Source: Leptolyngbyaceae cyanobacterium RU_5_1
Lineage (GTDB): Bacteria; Cyanobacteriota; Cyanobacteriia; Leptolyngbyales; Leptolyngbyaceae
NCBI GenBank assembly: GCA_012034055.1
Contig: JAAUSG010000019.1
Location: 1 to 39,574, forward strand
Direction of reading: 5' to 3'
Length of the DNA stretch: 39,574 bases
This document shows positions 31,109 through 39,574 of this stretch, in pieces. The notes beneath the pieces were generated by a model. It saw only the letters and a list, made by a program, of their open reading frames with translations, was not told the DNA's origin and ran no database searches. How positions within the stretch are numbered: position 1 is the first letter of the stretch; the number at the start of each line of letters is the position of its first letter. The position numbers were made by a program, and so were the translations under genes.

Positions 31109-31606
31109 ATGGAAACCTACCTGCTCCTCAAACTGCGTCCTCAGCCAATTACTCCAGAGACATTTCGGCCCTACGGTCAAGTGGTTTTTGCCTCCGAAGA
31201 CGGTGAACCCTACGATTCGCGGGATGCCCAACTACAGCTACAGAGTGGGACTCCGCGCTTTTACATCATGCGGTTGCGCGATCGCGGACTGAAGTTTAAC
31301 ACAATTACACGGCATTTACGCTGCACTCAATGCCTTGGCTCCCTGGAGGGCAAAGAATGGTACATTGCCGTGTCCAAGCCCTGTAAAGATGCTGTTCCCG
31401 ATTGGGAAGATATCACTGCCTTCCGGATTCCTGGAAACTGCTTCATCAAGCTCGACGTGGGTACCTGGCACGCTGGTCCCTACTTTGATGAGCCGGTAAT
31501 TGACTTTTACAATCTTGAACTGAGTGACACCAACCTTGTTGATCACGACACCTGTAACTTATTCGAAACATACGGTGTTGAGTATGAAATGATGCGCAAT
31601 CTTTGA
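31109..31606 (+). CDS. ureidoglycolate lyase family protein
   Basis: The 165-residue cupin-type protein reads LRPQPITPETFRPYGQVV near the start, then TRHLRCTQCLGSLEGKEWYI, then AFRIPGNCFIKLDVGTWHAG and FYNLELSDTNLVDHDTC. The T-R-H, GTWH and N-L-E-L positions are the family's metal-site and core features. Ureidoglycolate lyase converts ureidoglycolate to glyoxylate and urea in purine or allantoin use. No other purine-degradation genes are in the window, so the exact substrate is inferred only from the family. Confidence 0.87.
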   Translation: METYLLLKLRPQPITPETFRPYGQVVFASEDGEPYDSRDAQLQLQSGTPRFYIMRLRDRGLKFNTITRHLRCTQCLGSLEGKEWYIAVSKPCKDAVPDWEDITAFRIPGNCFIKLDVGTWHAGPYFDEPVIDFYNLELSDTNLVDHDTCNLFETYGVEYEMMRNL

Positions 31607-31616
31607 AACGCTTATA

Positions 31617-32742
31617 TTAATTTAATGTGAAGCCGCATAGAATAGTGCTGCCAAAATAAAGTTGTAGGAAGCAACCGCCATCACTTGTTCCAACGTCAGT
31701 TGATCAAACCGTTCTTGAACTCGTTCCCGCAACGCTTGCAAGGAAGGGAATATCTGATTTTTCAGCGGTTTTTTGAGCAATTGCCAAAATCGGTTCAATT
31801 GGGTTGAGTTCGGGACTGTGGGCGGGTTGCACCAATGGAATAATGTTCTCCGGCCAACGAATCGCACTCGTCATGTGAGCCGGGGCTTGATCCACTTGTA
31901 AAATCGCCCAATCCTGGCCCAATTGTTGGGAGAGCCAGTCCAAAAACTCCTGAAAACACGCTCCCTTGAGTTGGGGATACTCGTGCAAGCAATAAGCACC
32001 GCTCAACAGGGCAATGGCACCCTACATCCAGAAATTCTCTCGCCCCCACTGCTCGGCAACCTTGGGCTTGACTCCCTTGGCAGTAATCACTTTGCCGCTC
32101 TGTGTTTTCAATCCCACTCGGGTTTCATCTTGGCAGAGAGAGTGGATCACTTTCCCCTGCGCCAACAAGCTCTCTAGCGCAACGAGCGCCGCACCAAGGT
32201 TTTCTTAAAAGTCTCAACTGCCTGCTCATTCTGCTGATCGCTCTGGGGGCGAGGCTCCTTAAGTTTCGCACCCAACAGATACCTGACCGTGGCATAAACC
32301 GTGCCATACTCAACCGTCAGATCATGTTTCTGCTTCAGCCATTCTACGATCGCACCATAACTGGAGAAGCCCTCTGGATTTTGCAACTGTTGTTGCAGAT
32401 CTGCCAGCACCTCACCGTTGATTTTGCGCTCGTTCCCCAGAGCCTTGTTGATTTGCAATAGTTCCACCAATCCGCCACGACGGTACTTTTGCAGCCAGCG
32501 TGTCACCGTGGACGTGTCGCGTCCTAGTCGTTTGCCGATTTCTTGTTGCTGCGTCACTTGTCCACTTTTGAGCCACCAGAGCATCTGGAGTTTTTCCTTG
32601 TGAATGTCCTCTCGCACATGCTGGAGTTGTTTCTTCAGGTCTGTTTCGCTCTCCGTAATCTCAATTTTGAATGGACGACTCATAGCTGGCTTTACTGCTT
32701 GACTTTACCGCTCTTATTATATGCTCCTTTACATTAAAGTAG
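31617..32742 (-). mobile_element. IS630-family insertion sequence
   Basis: The element is 1,126 bases flanked by TA at 31615-31616 and 32743-32744, the expected IS630 target duplication. The ends are imperfect inverted repeats, 31617-31636 against 32723-32742 (15 of 20 match; shared core TTTAATGT). It contains one decayed transposase gene on the minus strand. The size is normal for the family. Confidence 0.82.
31622..32683 (-). pseudogene. IS630-family transposase, broken
   Basis: On the minus strand, ATG 32683 opens an HTH-rich N-terminal half (VTQQQEIGKRLGRDTSTVTR), which shifts frame at about 32180. The DDE part follows: SLCQDETRVGLKTQSGK (first Asp), then FWM and an in-frame TAG, then WAILQVDQAPAHMTSA (second Asp), then HSPELNPIE (Glu). 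Another shift at about 31800 (one extra C) leads to RFWQLLKKPLKNQ and the tail NFILAALFYAASH. Two shifts plus one stop make it truly dead, unlike the single-base breaks elsewhere. Confidence 0.85.
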
Positions 32743-32841
32743 TATAATGTGCATCCCTTCATCCCTTGGTCTTTCCACCCTCACCCTTTACCTCTTCACC
32801 TTCACACTGCTGCTATCATGCTTGTAAGTTATCCCACTCTT

Positions 32842-32915
32842 GGGGCTGTAGCTCAAATGGATAGAGCGAGCGCCTCCTAAGCGCTAGGTCGTGCGTTCGA
32901 GTCGCACCAGTCCCG
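32842..32915 (+). tRNA. tRNA-Arg (anticodon CCT)
   Basis: The sequence forms a 74-base cloverleaf. The acceptor stem GGGGCTG pairs with CAGTCCC (one G-U), with discriminator G. The D arm is GCTC/GAGC, the anticodon stem AGCGC/GCGCT holds loop CTCCTAA (anticodon CCT, decoding AGG), and the T arm is GTGCG-TTCGAGT-CGCAC. CCA is not encoded. An integrase-like gene starts 118 bases downstream on the same strand, the usual setting for a tRNA-targeted island. Confidence 0.95.
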
Positions 32916-33032
32916 TTGGGCTTAAAGGATTGATTTTTGAGGGGTTGAGGCTTGTGGGGTCAATCTCTGGCAAACTTTGAAGTTATAGGAAATTGTCAAG
33001 GTTTATCAGAGATTTAAGGACAAAGTTAAGAC

Positions 33033-33735
33033 ATGGGCCGATTGGAGTATTCGCTGGAGGCTGTGAATCGACGGCTGAGGGAGGGGCGATCGAAGGCACG
33101 AGTAAAGCCGAGGGGTGGGACGTTATCTCTGCAGGCGACGTTGCCTCCGAAGCCGGGAAGTGAGCGTCCTAGAGCGTATCAGCAAGTGATTAGTTTGGGG
33201 CTGCCTGTGAATGAGGAGGGGTTGAGGGCGGCGGAGCAGGAGGCGTTGTTGCTGAGTGCAAGGTTGATTCGGAGGGAGTTTAGTTGGGATTTGTATTTGA
33301 GGGAGAGTCGGCTGTCTGAGAATCGCTCTGCGGGTGAGTGGATACGGAGGTTTAAGGCGCATTATCTGGAAACGAATAGTTTGAAGGAATCGACTTGGAA
33401 GAGCCAGTGGGATAAGGTTTATCGGCAGTTGCCTGCGGATAAGCCGATTACGGTTGAGCAGTTGCTTGAGTTGGCGCAGCGGCCGAGGCGGGATAGTCGC
33501 TATCGCTTGCAGGTGTGTCAGAAGTTACAGAAGCTAGCGGATTTTATAGGGCTGAAGGTTGATTTGCTTCAGTACGAGGGGTGTTACGGGCCGTCGAAGG
33601 TGCAGGAGCGAAGTATTCCGACGGATGCGGAGATTGCTTATTGGTGGGGGCAGATTCCGAATGCGAAGTGGCGATGGATTTATGGGGCGATCGCGGCGTT
33701 TGGGTTGCGGCCTCATGAGGCGTTTTTCTGTGTAT
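33033..33735 (+). pseudogene. tyrosine-type integrase, C-terminus lost
   Basis: About 235 residues remain. The N-terminal arm is basic (RRLREGRSKARVKPRGGTLS). The SAM-like core-binding domain follows (SAGEWIRRFKAHYLETNS, then QPADKPIT-like PADKPITVEQLLELAQRPRR). The start of the catalytic domain is visible (WRWIYGAIAAFGLRPHEAFF, with the first catalytic Arg of the R-H-R-Y set), and then the frame runs into unrelated DNA at about 33735. The remaining catalytic His, Arg and Tyr are missing, so it is inactive. The open frame continues by chance to 33992. It lies 118 bases downstream of tRNA-Arg. Confidence 0.72.
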
Positions 33736-33736
33736 T

Positions 33737-34026
33737 GGACGTTAATATCAATTCTACGATTTGCCGCTGCTCTGCTGCATCCGCAACCTCCTCGCGGGTG
33801 CGCTCAATCAATTGCTTTGCCCGATCTGGGGTATCTCGCTCTTTGATCCCAATCAGTTGCAAGATGCCCAACTCTAGCGACGCCCAGCAACTTCAATGGG
33901 TAACTCATCCAGGTAGATCCGTCGAAATCGGGGGCTGTTGGCATAGTCTTGAAAGTGGGTTGGCAAACCGGGGTCAAACTGACGCCTCGTAAAAATGAGC
34001 AGTCCTAGCCAATCTTGAGTGCCAGG
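33737..34026 (-). pseudogene. Rpn-type (PD-(D/E)XK, DUF2887-like) nuclease fragment
   Basis: On the minus strand, reading from 34026: TQDWLGLLIFTRRQFDPGLP, then FQDYANSPRFRRIYLDELPI, then EVAG, then after one added base (plus strand about 33880) SLELGILQLIGIKERDTPDR, AKQLIERTREEVADAAEQRQ and IVELI. This is the middle to C-terminal part of the cyanobacterial Rpn/DUF2887 transposase-like nucleases. The N-terminal nuclease core is absent, and the right part ends where it meets the truncated integrase at about 33737. It is a dead remnant of a mobile gene. Confidence 0.68.
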
Positions 34027-34049
34027 CTGTAGAAGCCGTCAAGGAGTTC

Positions 34050-34451
34050 TTATTCCTTAAACTGAAACCGTGATAGAGATTTCACCGTTTCGATACTCAC
34101 GTTCAGTTCGCTGGCGATCGCGGCTTCTACCTCTGCAACCTCAGTGAGTGGAAATTCAAGTTCCAGGGTTTTCAGGGGGGAGTTTGTGGTTTTAACAATT
34201 GCTTTGGTGAACTTCAGCCGTTGGTTGATCTCAACTTCAATTGCCAAGACCGATGCACTGAATTGGATCTTGGCTGGCTCATCGGTTTGCAGGTAGCGGT
34301 TGGGGTTATAGGCATAGCTTAAAAGCTGCTGATTGACGAGTTCCCCGCCAAACCAAAACAAGGTGGCGACGAACGGTAGTGGCAACCAGAATTCCAAACC
34401 CAAGGACTTGAAGTTCAGTCTGTTGAAGCGGGATGAGCGAGGCAGATCCAT
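34050..34451 (-). CDS. hypothetical protein with one N-terminal membrane segment
   Basis: The protein has 133 residues. A basic start (MDLPRSSRFNRLNFKSLG) leads to a membrane segment at about 19-38 (LEFWLPLPFVATLFWFGGEL) and then an outer domain of about 95 residues with beta strands and helices (FSASVLAIEVEINQRLKFTK, then IASELNVSIETVKSLSRFQF). It is probably anchored N-in with the domain in the periplasm or thylakoid lumen. I do not recognise a family. It is divergent from the response regulator. Confidence 0.6.
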   Translation of the reverse strand: MDLPRSSRFNRLNFKSLGLEFWLPLPFVATLFWFGGELVNQQLLSYAYNPNRYLQTDEPAKIQFSASVLAIEVEINQRLKFTKAIVKTTNSPLKTLELEFPLTEVAEVEAAIASELNVSIETVKSLSRFQFKE

Positions 34452-34664
34452 AGCACTATTGCAGTCTGTTGCGGCAGATTGTCTTAATTACTGAGAAATG
34501 ATTGCATTAGTATAGGGCAATTTCTATCCTGTTTTAGGGTGTTGCTGATTTTGGGTATGAAATGGTGGTGTATGCTCGAAGCTTTGTTTCGATTCATACT
34601 GCTTTCCAGCAACGCCTGTTTTAGCAGCCTCTGGTGAGGTGTGTTCAATCCTGAATGGAAGTGT

Positions 34665-35357
34665 ATGAAAATCTTGGTGGTGGAAGATGATCCAGAGTTG
34701 CTAGAGCCACTCAATACGGTGTTGTCCCAGATTGGGCATGTGGTGGATGGTGTGGAGACGGCTGAGGTTGCCACCTGGCTGCTGGAACAGCAGGAGTATG
34801 ATTTGTTGATCCTGGATTGGATGTTGCCAACTGGCAGTGGCATCGATCTTTGCCAGCACTATCGGATGATCGGCAAGACGGCACCCGTCTTGATGCTGAC
34901 GGCGAGAGATAGTACTGGGGATAAGGTTATGGGGCTGGATGCCGGAGCGGATGATTATTTAGTCAAGCCAGTGGACATGCCAGAACTGCTGGCGCGGGTG
35001 CGGGCATTGGGGCGGCGATCGCACCACTGGCAAGACTCCATCTTCCGGTTAGGGGAATTGAGCCTTGACGTATCTACGTTGACGGTCGCTTACCGGGAAC
35101 AAACGGTTGCTCTGTCTCATCGCGAGACTCAACTGTTGGAACTGTTTTTGCGCCATCCCCGGCAAATTCTGACGCGCGATCAGATCGAGCAGGCGCTCTG
35201 GAATTGGGAGACGGAACCGGGGCACAATGCGATCACGGTGCAGATTCGACGGTTGCGCCAGCGGTTGCAGGTGATTGGTTGCGATCGCTGGATCGAAACG
35301 GTTTATGGCGCTGGCTATCGGTTTAGCGAACCATCCCCCAAATCCTGCCATGCCTAA
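34665..35357 (+). CDS. OmpR-family response regulator
   Basis: The protein has 230 residues from ATG 34665; the frame is open to 34641, but MKILVVEDDPELLEPLN is the standard start. Receiver domain 1-120: acidic pair EDD at 7-9, phospho-acceptor Asp51 in LLILDWMLPTGSG, and Lys in DDYLVKPVDMPEL. The C-terminal winged helix of the OmpR/PhoB type follows (LSHRETQLLELFLRHPRQIL, then VQIRRLRQRLQVIG, then WIETVYGAGYRFS). It overlaps the kinase gene by eight bases (ATGCCTAA). It resembles the cyanobacterial RppA/NrsR group, which responds to redox or metal, but this is not proven. Confidence 0.93.
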   Translation: MKILVVEDDPELLEPLNTVLSQIGHVVDGVETAEVATWLLEQQEYDLLILDWMLPTGSGIDLCQHYRMIGKTAPVLMLTARDSTGDKVMGLDAGADDYLVKPVDMPELLARVRALGRRSHHWQDSIFRLGELSLDVSTLTVAYREQTVALSHRETQLLELFLRHPRQILTRDQIEQALWNWETEPGHNAITVQIRRLRQRLQVIGCDRWIETVYGAGYRFSEPSPKSCHA

Positions 35358-36644
35358 CCTATTTCAACAGAGCCGCCGCAATTTAGCCTGCTGGTTTACG
35401 CTATCGATGGGCAGCATTCTGGTGGTGTTTGCAGCCAGCGTGTATGTGATGGAAGTGCGGGGTCGCCTGCAAGCCTTTGACGCGGAGCTAGAGAGTAAAG
35501 TCCGGGTGATGGCGGGGGGAATTCACTACCGCTTGCGGCAAGGGCGACTGCAAGCCAGGTTGGATCATGTGCCAATGCTGGGCAGTAATACTTTGCCCCT
35601 CGATAGCAAGATTGCTTACGCCCGCTGGTATACCAGCAATGGCAAGCTAGCTCGGTTTGTCAAGCGACAACCTCCCAGTCCGCAAATCACGGCTGTGGGG
35701 TTTGAAACCATCACCCTATCGGACGAAAGGGATACCCAACCCCTTGTTCTGCGCCAAGTGACGCTCCCAGTTCGGCATGAAGGCACTCTGATTGGCTATC
35801 TGCAAATTGCGATACCGTTGACGCCGCTGCAACAAACGTTGAACCAATTGCGATTGGTGCTGACGTTGGGGGTTCCAACTGCCCTGGGTATGATTGCACT
35901 GACGGGTTGGTGGTTGGGAGGGGTGGCAATGCAGCCGCTGCAACAGTCTTACCAACGGCTACATCACTTTACGACGAATGCTTCCCATGAACTACGCACA
36001 CCGTTGGCAAAAGTTTTGGGGCACGCTCAATTGGGATTGATGCCCGCTTCTGAGGCGGAGTCGGTTCCGCGCTGGCGATTGGAAAAGATTGTCGCGATTA
36101 CTAAAGGGATGAGTCGTTTGGTGAATGATTTGCTGTTTTTGGCCCGTCATGAGGGACGGCTCAACCCAGAGAATCTGGAATGGATCGATTTGACCAAACT
36201 GTTGCAGGAGTTAACCTGGGATGCAGCGGCTTTGGCTCAAGCGAAAACCATCGCGGTTGACTGTGACTTGCCGGACCAAGCGGTGATGGTTGCGGCAGAC
36301 ATTGATTTGCTGTGTCAGCGATCGCGAATCTGACAGACAATGCGTTCAAATATGCACCAGCGGGCAGTTGGGTGAAATTGCGGCTGATGGCTCAGGGGCG
36401 CTGGGCGTTGATTCAGGTTGAGGATAATGGACCAGGCATTCCGGGTGAGGCGTTGCCTTATATTTTCGATCGCTTTTATCGAGTGAATGCGACGCGATCG
36501 CAGTCGGAAGGGTTTGGGCTAGGGTTGGCGATCGCGCAGCAAATTGCTCAGGCTCATGGTGGACAGATTACGGTTCAGAGTGAGGTTGGCAAAGGATCCT
36601 GCTTTGAATTGGTGCTACCGCGTCAAAACAGCAGTATTGTCTAG
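35350..36644 (+). pseudogene. sensor histidine kinase, one apparent base deletion
   Basis: The kinase would be about 432 residues, translationally coupled to the regulator. ATG 35350 gives MPNLFQQSRRNLACWFTLSM, membrane segment 1 at about 15-34, a periplasmic domain of about 150 residues, and membrane segment 2 (LVLTLGVPTALGMIALTGWW). The phospho-acceptor is His213 in TTNASHELRTPLAK. The frame stops at 36333, but one added G at about 36318 turns LLCQRSRI into LLCQAIANLTDNAFKYAPAG and opens the ATPase domain: VEDNGPGIPGEALPYIFDRF, then GFGLGLAIAQQIAQAHGG. With repair it is a complete RppB-like kinase. The next gene is an outer-membrane receptor, a plausible regulon member. Confidence 0.87.
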
Positions 36645-37075
36645 GAGAACCCATTGTTTCAGCCCTGTTGCCGGAGCTACATTTACGGCTGGATGATGTC
36701 ATGCCATAAACCTGCGTCTTAAACAGATGTTTTGGCAACACATCATTCAGGTTAGGGTGAACCAATGTTGATGTGCTGCCCTATGGTTATTTGAAGTCAG
36801 CCCACGACAGCTTGTTATGTTCTGGTTATATTTGCCTGCAAAACTCTCTAGTGAGTGATCAGCAAGGATCAATCGATTTTGGATTTTGGATTGACGATTT
36901 TGGATTGACTGCACTCACCGGGGATGCGGCTTGACGATTTTAGAGTTGTTTTGCGCACAAGGGTCGAAGCAGGAACCGGAAGACCTAATCCAAAATCCAA
37001 AATCTAAAATCTAAAATCCTTTAGAGAACGAGAACACTGTTAACCCAGACTCATTTTTGATGACGAGGACTCACA
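36645..37075. other. gene-free stretch with STRR arrays before the TonB receptor
   Basis: These 431 bases hold no coding sequence I trust. Heptamer repeats of the TTTTGGA family appear at about 36876-36910 (GATTTTGGATTTTGGATTGA and further), with inverted copies at 36987-37019 (AATCCAAAATCCAAAATCT and further). The two arrays are complementary and could fold into one long hairpin. The promoter of the receptor gene should be near 37020-37075. I see no clear iron-type (Fur) box. Confidence 0.5.
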
Positions 37076-39574
37076 GTGAGCATACGAACACTAGCTTTAA
37101 CCGTTGGTTTGACTGTTTATTTGATTGGAGGGTTATCGACCGCAAGCAATGCCGAAACGGTGTCTAAGACGGTGAAAGAGTGGATGGCGCAGGTGGAAGC
37201 ATCTGAGGCTACCAAAACTCAAACCGGCAGGGTTGCCATTACCACTATTCGGCTCGATCGCTCGGAAGGGCGATTGCAAGTCATTCTGGAAACACCGGCA
37301 GGAAGCCTGGTGCCAACTACGCGCGAAGTGGGGAACTCGGTCGTGATCGACGTTCCCAATGCGGTGTTGTCCCTTGCGTCGGGTAAGGCGTTTCGGGTTG
37401 AGAACCCGTTGGCAGGCATTGCGAGTGTAGTTGCGATGCAATCTAGCGCGAATAGTGTGCAGATCACGATCGCTGGAACGGATAGTGCGCCGATAGTGGA
37501 GGTTGTGCCTCGCTCTAATGGGTTGCAATTGAGCGTAGTGCCTGATGGTGAGACGGAACCGGAAGAAGAAATTACAGTTACCGGGACGCGCGATCTCCCT
37601 ACTCCTTTGCCGCAAACCGGCATTGCTCGTGATGAGTTCTCACAGCGGAATAACTTGCAATTGGGGGACATTTTGCAACGGTTGCCGGGCGTGGTGGGGG
37701 GTGGTCCTCCGGGTGAAAATCGGGAAGTTCGCCTGCGCGGGTTGGATAAGGAGTTTACGCGGGTGCAGATTGATGGCGTTACGCTGCCCGATGGGGGTGA
37801 AAAACGAGAGTTTCAAGTGAATCGGTTGCCCTCCTTTCTGGTGGATGAGGTCAGCATTATTCGCAACCCAACGGCGGAATTTGAAAGCGATGGGATTGCC
37901 GGACGGGTGAGCGTTAAGAAAACCACGATTCCCAAAAAATTTGTCTTGCAGGGGCGGGGCGGAATTGGGGCTTATGATCGGCTCGGTAGTGATATCTGGA
38001 ATTTTCAAGTGGGGATTGGCGATCGCCCGTCTCCCGGTTTTGGCTATCTGGGTGCCTTTAGTTATCTGAAAAATCCGATTGAAATTGATCGATATAAGCT
38101 GTTCTCCACGGGCAAATCTGAGCTGGAAGGTGAAACCAATCGCCTGGAGTATTACGACACGCTGTTGGACATTGCGGCGTTTTATGACCAGGGTGAAATT
38201 CACCTAAAGCCTCTGTTGCTGGTTTTCAATATTGACAAGGACAAATTCAAACTTTTTCAGGAGCCTCGCAAGGCGGCAACCCGTGAGGAGGAGCGGGAAA
38301 TTGAACGCCGCTACACCTATGGCGCGGGTTTGACGCATCAGCATCGTTTTAACGGTGGCATTCGGCTCGATACGGATCTGGGGTATTACGTTGCTTCCGA
38401 AGATAAGGACAAAACCAAACTGACCTTTGAGCAAGACCGCAGAGGCGTTTTTCAGTTTAGGAAGAGTTCTCCCGAACAGGAGTATAAGCAAGATGATGTG
38501 TTTAACCTATCAACGGCATTGACGATTCCGGTGCAGGCGGGGTTGCGCCATGAAATTAAGCTGGGTGGGGCAATGCGGTTGCGCGATCGCTTCCGGGATA
38601 AGGAGAAATTTGAGATTGACGATCGCGGGCGTAGAACACGCACAACAGAAGCCAAAGACAACTATGAATTGAGTGAAAATTACTTCGCGGGCTTCATTCA
38701 AGACCAAATTTGGATTGGCGATCGCTTCAGCATTTTGCCGGGGGTGCGGATTGAAACCGTGAGCTTGAGCAGTCGAGATGGCACCAGCCGAGAATCTGAA
38801 AAAACAGTGACGGATGTGAATCCATCGCTGCATTTGCTGTATCGACCCATCGATACGATTAGCCTGCGGGCAGCCATTTCTCGCGGGTTGAATCGCCCCA
38901 AGTTTGATGAATTGTCTCCTTTTGAACAGGAACGAAACGATCGCATCACGATTGGCAGTCCTGACCTGGATCCGGCGCGATCGCTCAACCTGGATGTTGG
39001 TGCTGAGTATGCGGATCAGCATTTCTTACTGGGTGTGAACTACTTCTACCGCGACATCAGAGGCGTGATTGAAGAAGTGGATACGGGTCTGATTCGCAAT
39101 CGTAAACGCATTTTTCAAGTGCAAAATGTTGGCAATGGTTGGACTAGTGGCTTTGAACTGGAACAACGACTGAATCTCGGCTTTACCGGCATTGAAGGCT
39201 TGAAAGGTCTGACTCTATGGGCAAACCAGACCTTTTTGGACTCTGAACTTGCGGATGCTTCTGGACGAAAACGGCGGTTCAAAGACCAGCCCAGTTTTGT
39301 GGCCAATCTAGGGTTGGATTACACCTACGAACCCTGGGGAACAACTTTTACGATCGCCTATGGCTACATTTCCAAACGCGAGGAGTTTCGCGCCGATGGC
39401 AGCACCAAAACGATTGAACCCGCTTCCACCCTGAGCCTGGGAGTGCGTCAGCGGATTGGCGCAAATGTTTTTCTGTTCTTTGAAGCAACGGATCTGTTAG
39501 GAGGAGATAAAAAAGTGGAGCGGGAGTTTTCAGAGAATGGCTCTACGAGCCGCAAAGAGGAAAGTGTGGGGGAC
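37076..39574 (+). CDS. TonB-dependent receptor with N-terminal AMIN domain (3' end outside window)
   Basis: The frame opens at GTG 37076 and stays open for 833 codons to the window edge. Residues 1-27 are a signal peptide (LALTVGLTVYLIGGLSTAS, cleaved near SNA-ET). Residues 50-155 are an AMIN domain (GRVAITTIRLDRSEGRLQVI, then VVAMQSSANSVQITIAG), which binds cell-wall polymers. Residues 164-172 (EEEITVTGTR) are a TonB-box-like start, then the plug (LQLGDILQRLPGVVGG, then REVRLRGLDKEFTRVQIDGV) and a long beta barrel rich in aromatic-ended strands. AMIN plus TonB receptor is a cyanobacterial signature for siderophore or metal-complex uptake. The two-component genes upstream may control it. The substrate is unknown. 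Confidence 0.9.
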   Translation, partial: MSIRTLALTVGLTVYLIGGLSTASNAETVSKTVKEWMAQVEASEATKTQTGRVAITTIRLDRSEGRLQVILETPAGSLVPTTREVGNSVVIDVPNAVLSLASGKAFRVENPLAGIASVVAMQSSANSVQITIAGTDSAPIVEVVPRSNGLQLSVVPDGETEPEEEITVTGTRDLPTPLPQTGIARDEFSQRNNLQLGDILQRLPGVVGGGPPGENREVRLRGLDKEFTRVQIDGVTLPDGGEKREFQVNRLPSFLVDEVSIIRNPTAEFESDGIAGRVSVKKTTIPKKFVLQGRGGIGAYDRLGSDIWNFQVGIGDRPSPGFGYLGAFSYLKNPIEIDRYKLFSTGKSELEGETNRLEYYDTLLDIAAFYDQGEIHLKPLLLVFNIDKDKFKLFQEPRKAATREEEREIERRYTYGAGLTHQHRFNGGIRLDTDLGYYVASEDKDKTKLTFEQDRRGVFQFRKSSPEQEYKQDDVFNLSTALTIPVQAGLRHEIKLGGAMRLRDRFRDKEKFEIDDRGRRTRTTEAKDNYELSENYFAGFIQDQIWIGDRFSILPGVRIETVSLSSRDGTSRESEKTVTDVNPSLHLLYRPIDTISLRAAISRGLNRPKFDELSPFEQERNDRITIGSPDLDPARSLNLDVGAEYADQHFLLGVNYFYRDIRGVIEEVDTGLIRNRKRIFQVQNVGNGWTSGFELEQRLNLGFTGIEGLKGLTLWANQTFLDSELADASGRKRRFKDQPSFVANLGLDYTYEPWGTTFTIAYGYISKREEFRADGSTKTIEPASTLSLGVRQRIGANVFLFFEATDLLGGDKKVEREFSENGSTSRKEESVGD

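Noticed and set aside
33735-33992. C-terminal extension of the integrase frame
   Set aside because: The residues after about 33735 do not contain the integrase His-Arg-Tyr motifs and are antisense to the Rpn-type fragment.
32842-34050. Direct repeat of the tRNA-Arg 3' end as an attachment site
   Set aside because: I looked for a second copy of the T-arm and acceptor segment downstream in the window and did not find one.
36900-37075. Fur box upstream of the TonB receptor
   Set aside because: No 19-base GATAAT-type inverted repeat is visible; the AT-rich repeats there are STRR arrays.
37133-39306. Minus-strand open frames opposite the TonB receptor
   Set aside because: The plus frame is continuous with signal peptide, AMIN, plug and barrel features; the minus frames show no family motif and are low in plausibility.

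Overview
The window is chromosomal DNA from a cyanobacterium, probably a filamentous or Leptolyngbya-like one, although the species cannot be fixed from sequence alone. The evidence is the dense scatter of the octamer GCGATCGC (HIP1, the cyanobacterial highly iterated palindrome), a PAM68-type photosystem II assembly gene next to rpsO, a GUN4 domain protein, Uma2 nucleases, heptamer-type short tandem repeats, and a TonB receptor with an AMIN domain.

Layout. 1-204: the right end of an IS200/IS605-type element with the tail of tnpB, abutting the stop codon of a TIGR04376-type coiled-coil gene. 201-3090: two cyanobacterial conserved-type genes, a broken RAYT-type transposase carrying palindromic and tandem repeats, and a decayed small gene. 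3166-5524: a tight four-gene cassette (a Gln/Asn-rich protein, a membrane-anchored GUN4 protein, an AbrB-type antitoxin and a PIN toxin) whose last three genes overlap by 4 bases. 5685-12874: housekeeping and accessory genes (polA, trpS, Uma2, a GH13 amylase-like enzyme). 12994-18846: a probable conflict or defence locus. A Trypco1-type protein is divergent from a caspase-nSTAND-WD40 protein, which is followed by a stand-alone WD40 protein and a small Cys-cluster protein. 18885-20105: two toxin-antitoxin modules bracketed by HIP1-anchored repeats. 20134-31606: ordinary genes (Uma2, metF-like, ABC ATPase, aroF, PAM68, rpsO, FeS photolyase, PD-(D/E)XK nuclease, ABC exporter, upp, ureidoglycolate lyase). 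31617-34030: a mobile-element scrapyard (IS630-type element, tRNA-Arg, truncated integrase, Rpn-type fragment). 34665-39574: a two-component system followed by an AMIN/TonB-dependent receptor that runs off the window.

The most interesting parts are the caspase/STAND/WD40 locus with its spare seven-bladed propeller, the GUN4 protein coupled to a toxin-antitoxin pair, and the repeat-bracketed toxin-antitoxin modules. Both large accessory loci contain long stretches with no perfect HIP1 site, which fits acquisition by transfer.

A strong caution: at least seven genes are broken by what looks like the loss of exactly one base, and restoring one base rebuilds the expected family sequence each time (RAYT, caspase twice, a small membrane protein, ABC exporter twice, Rpn-type fragment, histidine kinase). 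This pattern suggests systematic single-base deletion errors in the sequence, so several 'pseudogenes' here may be intact in the organism.
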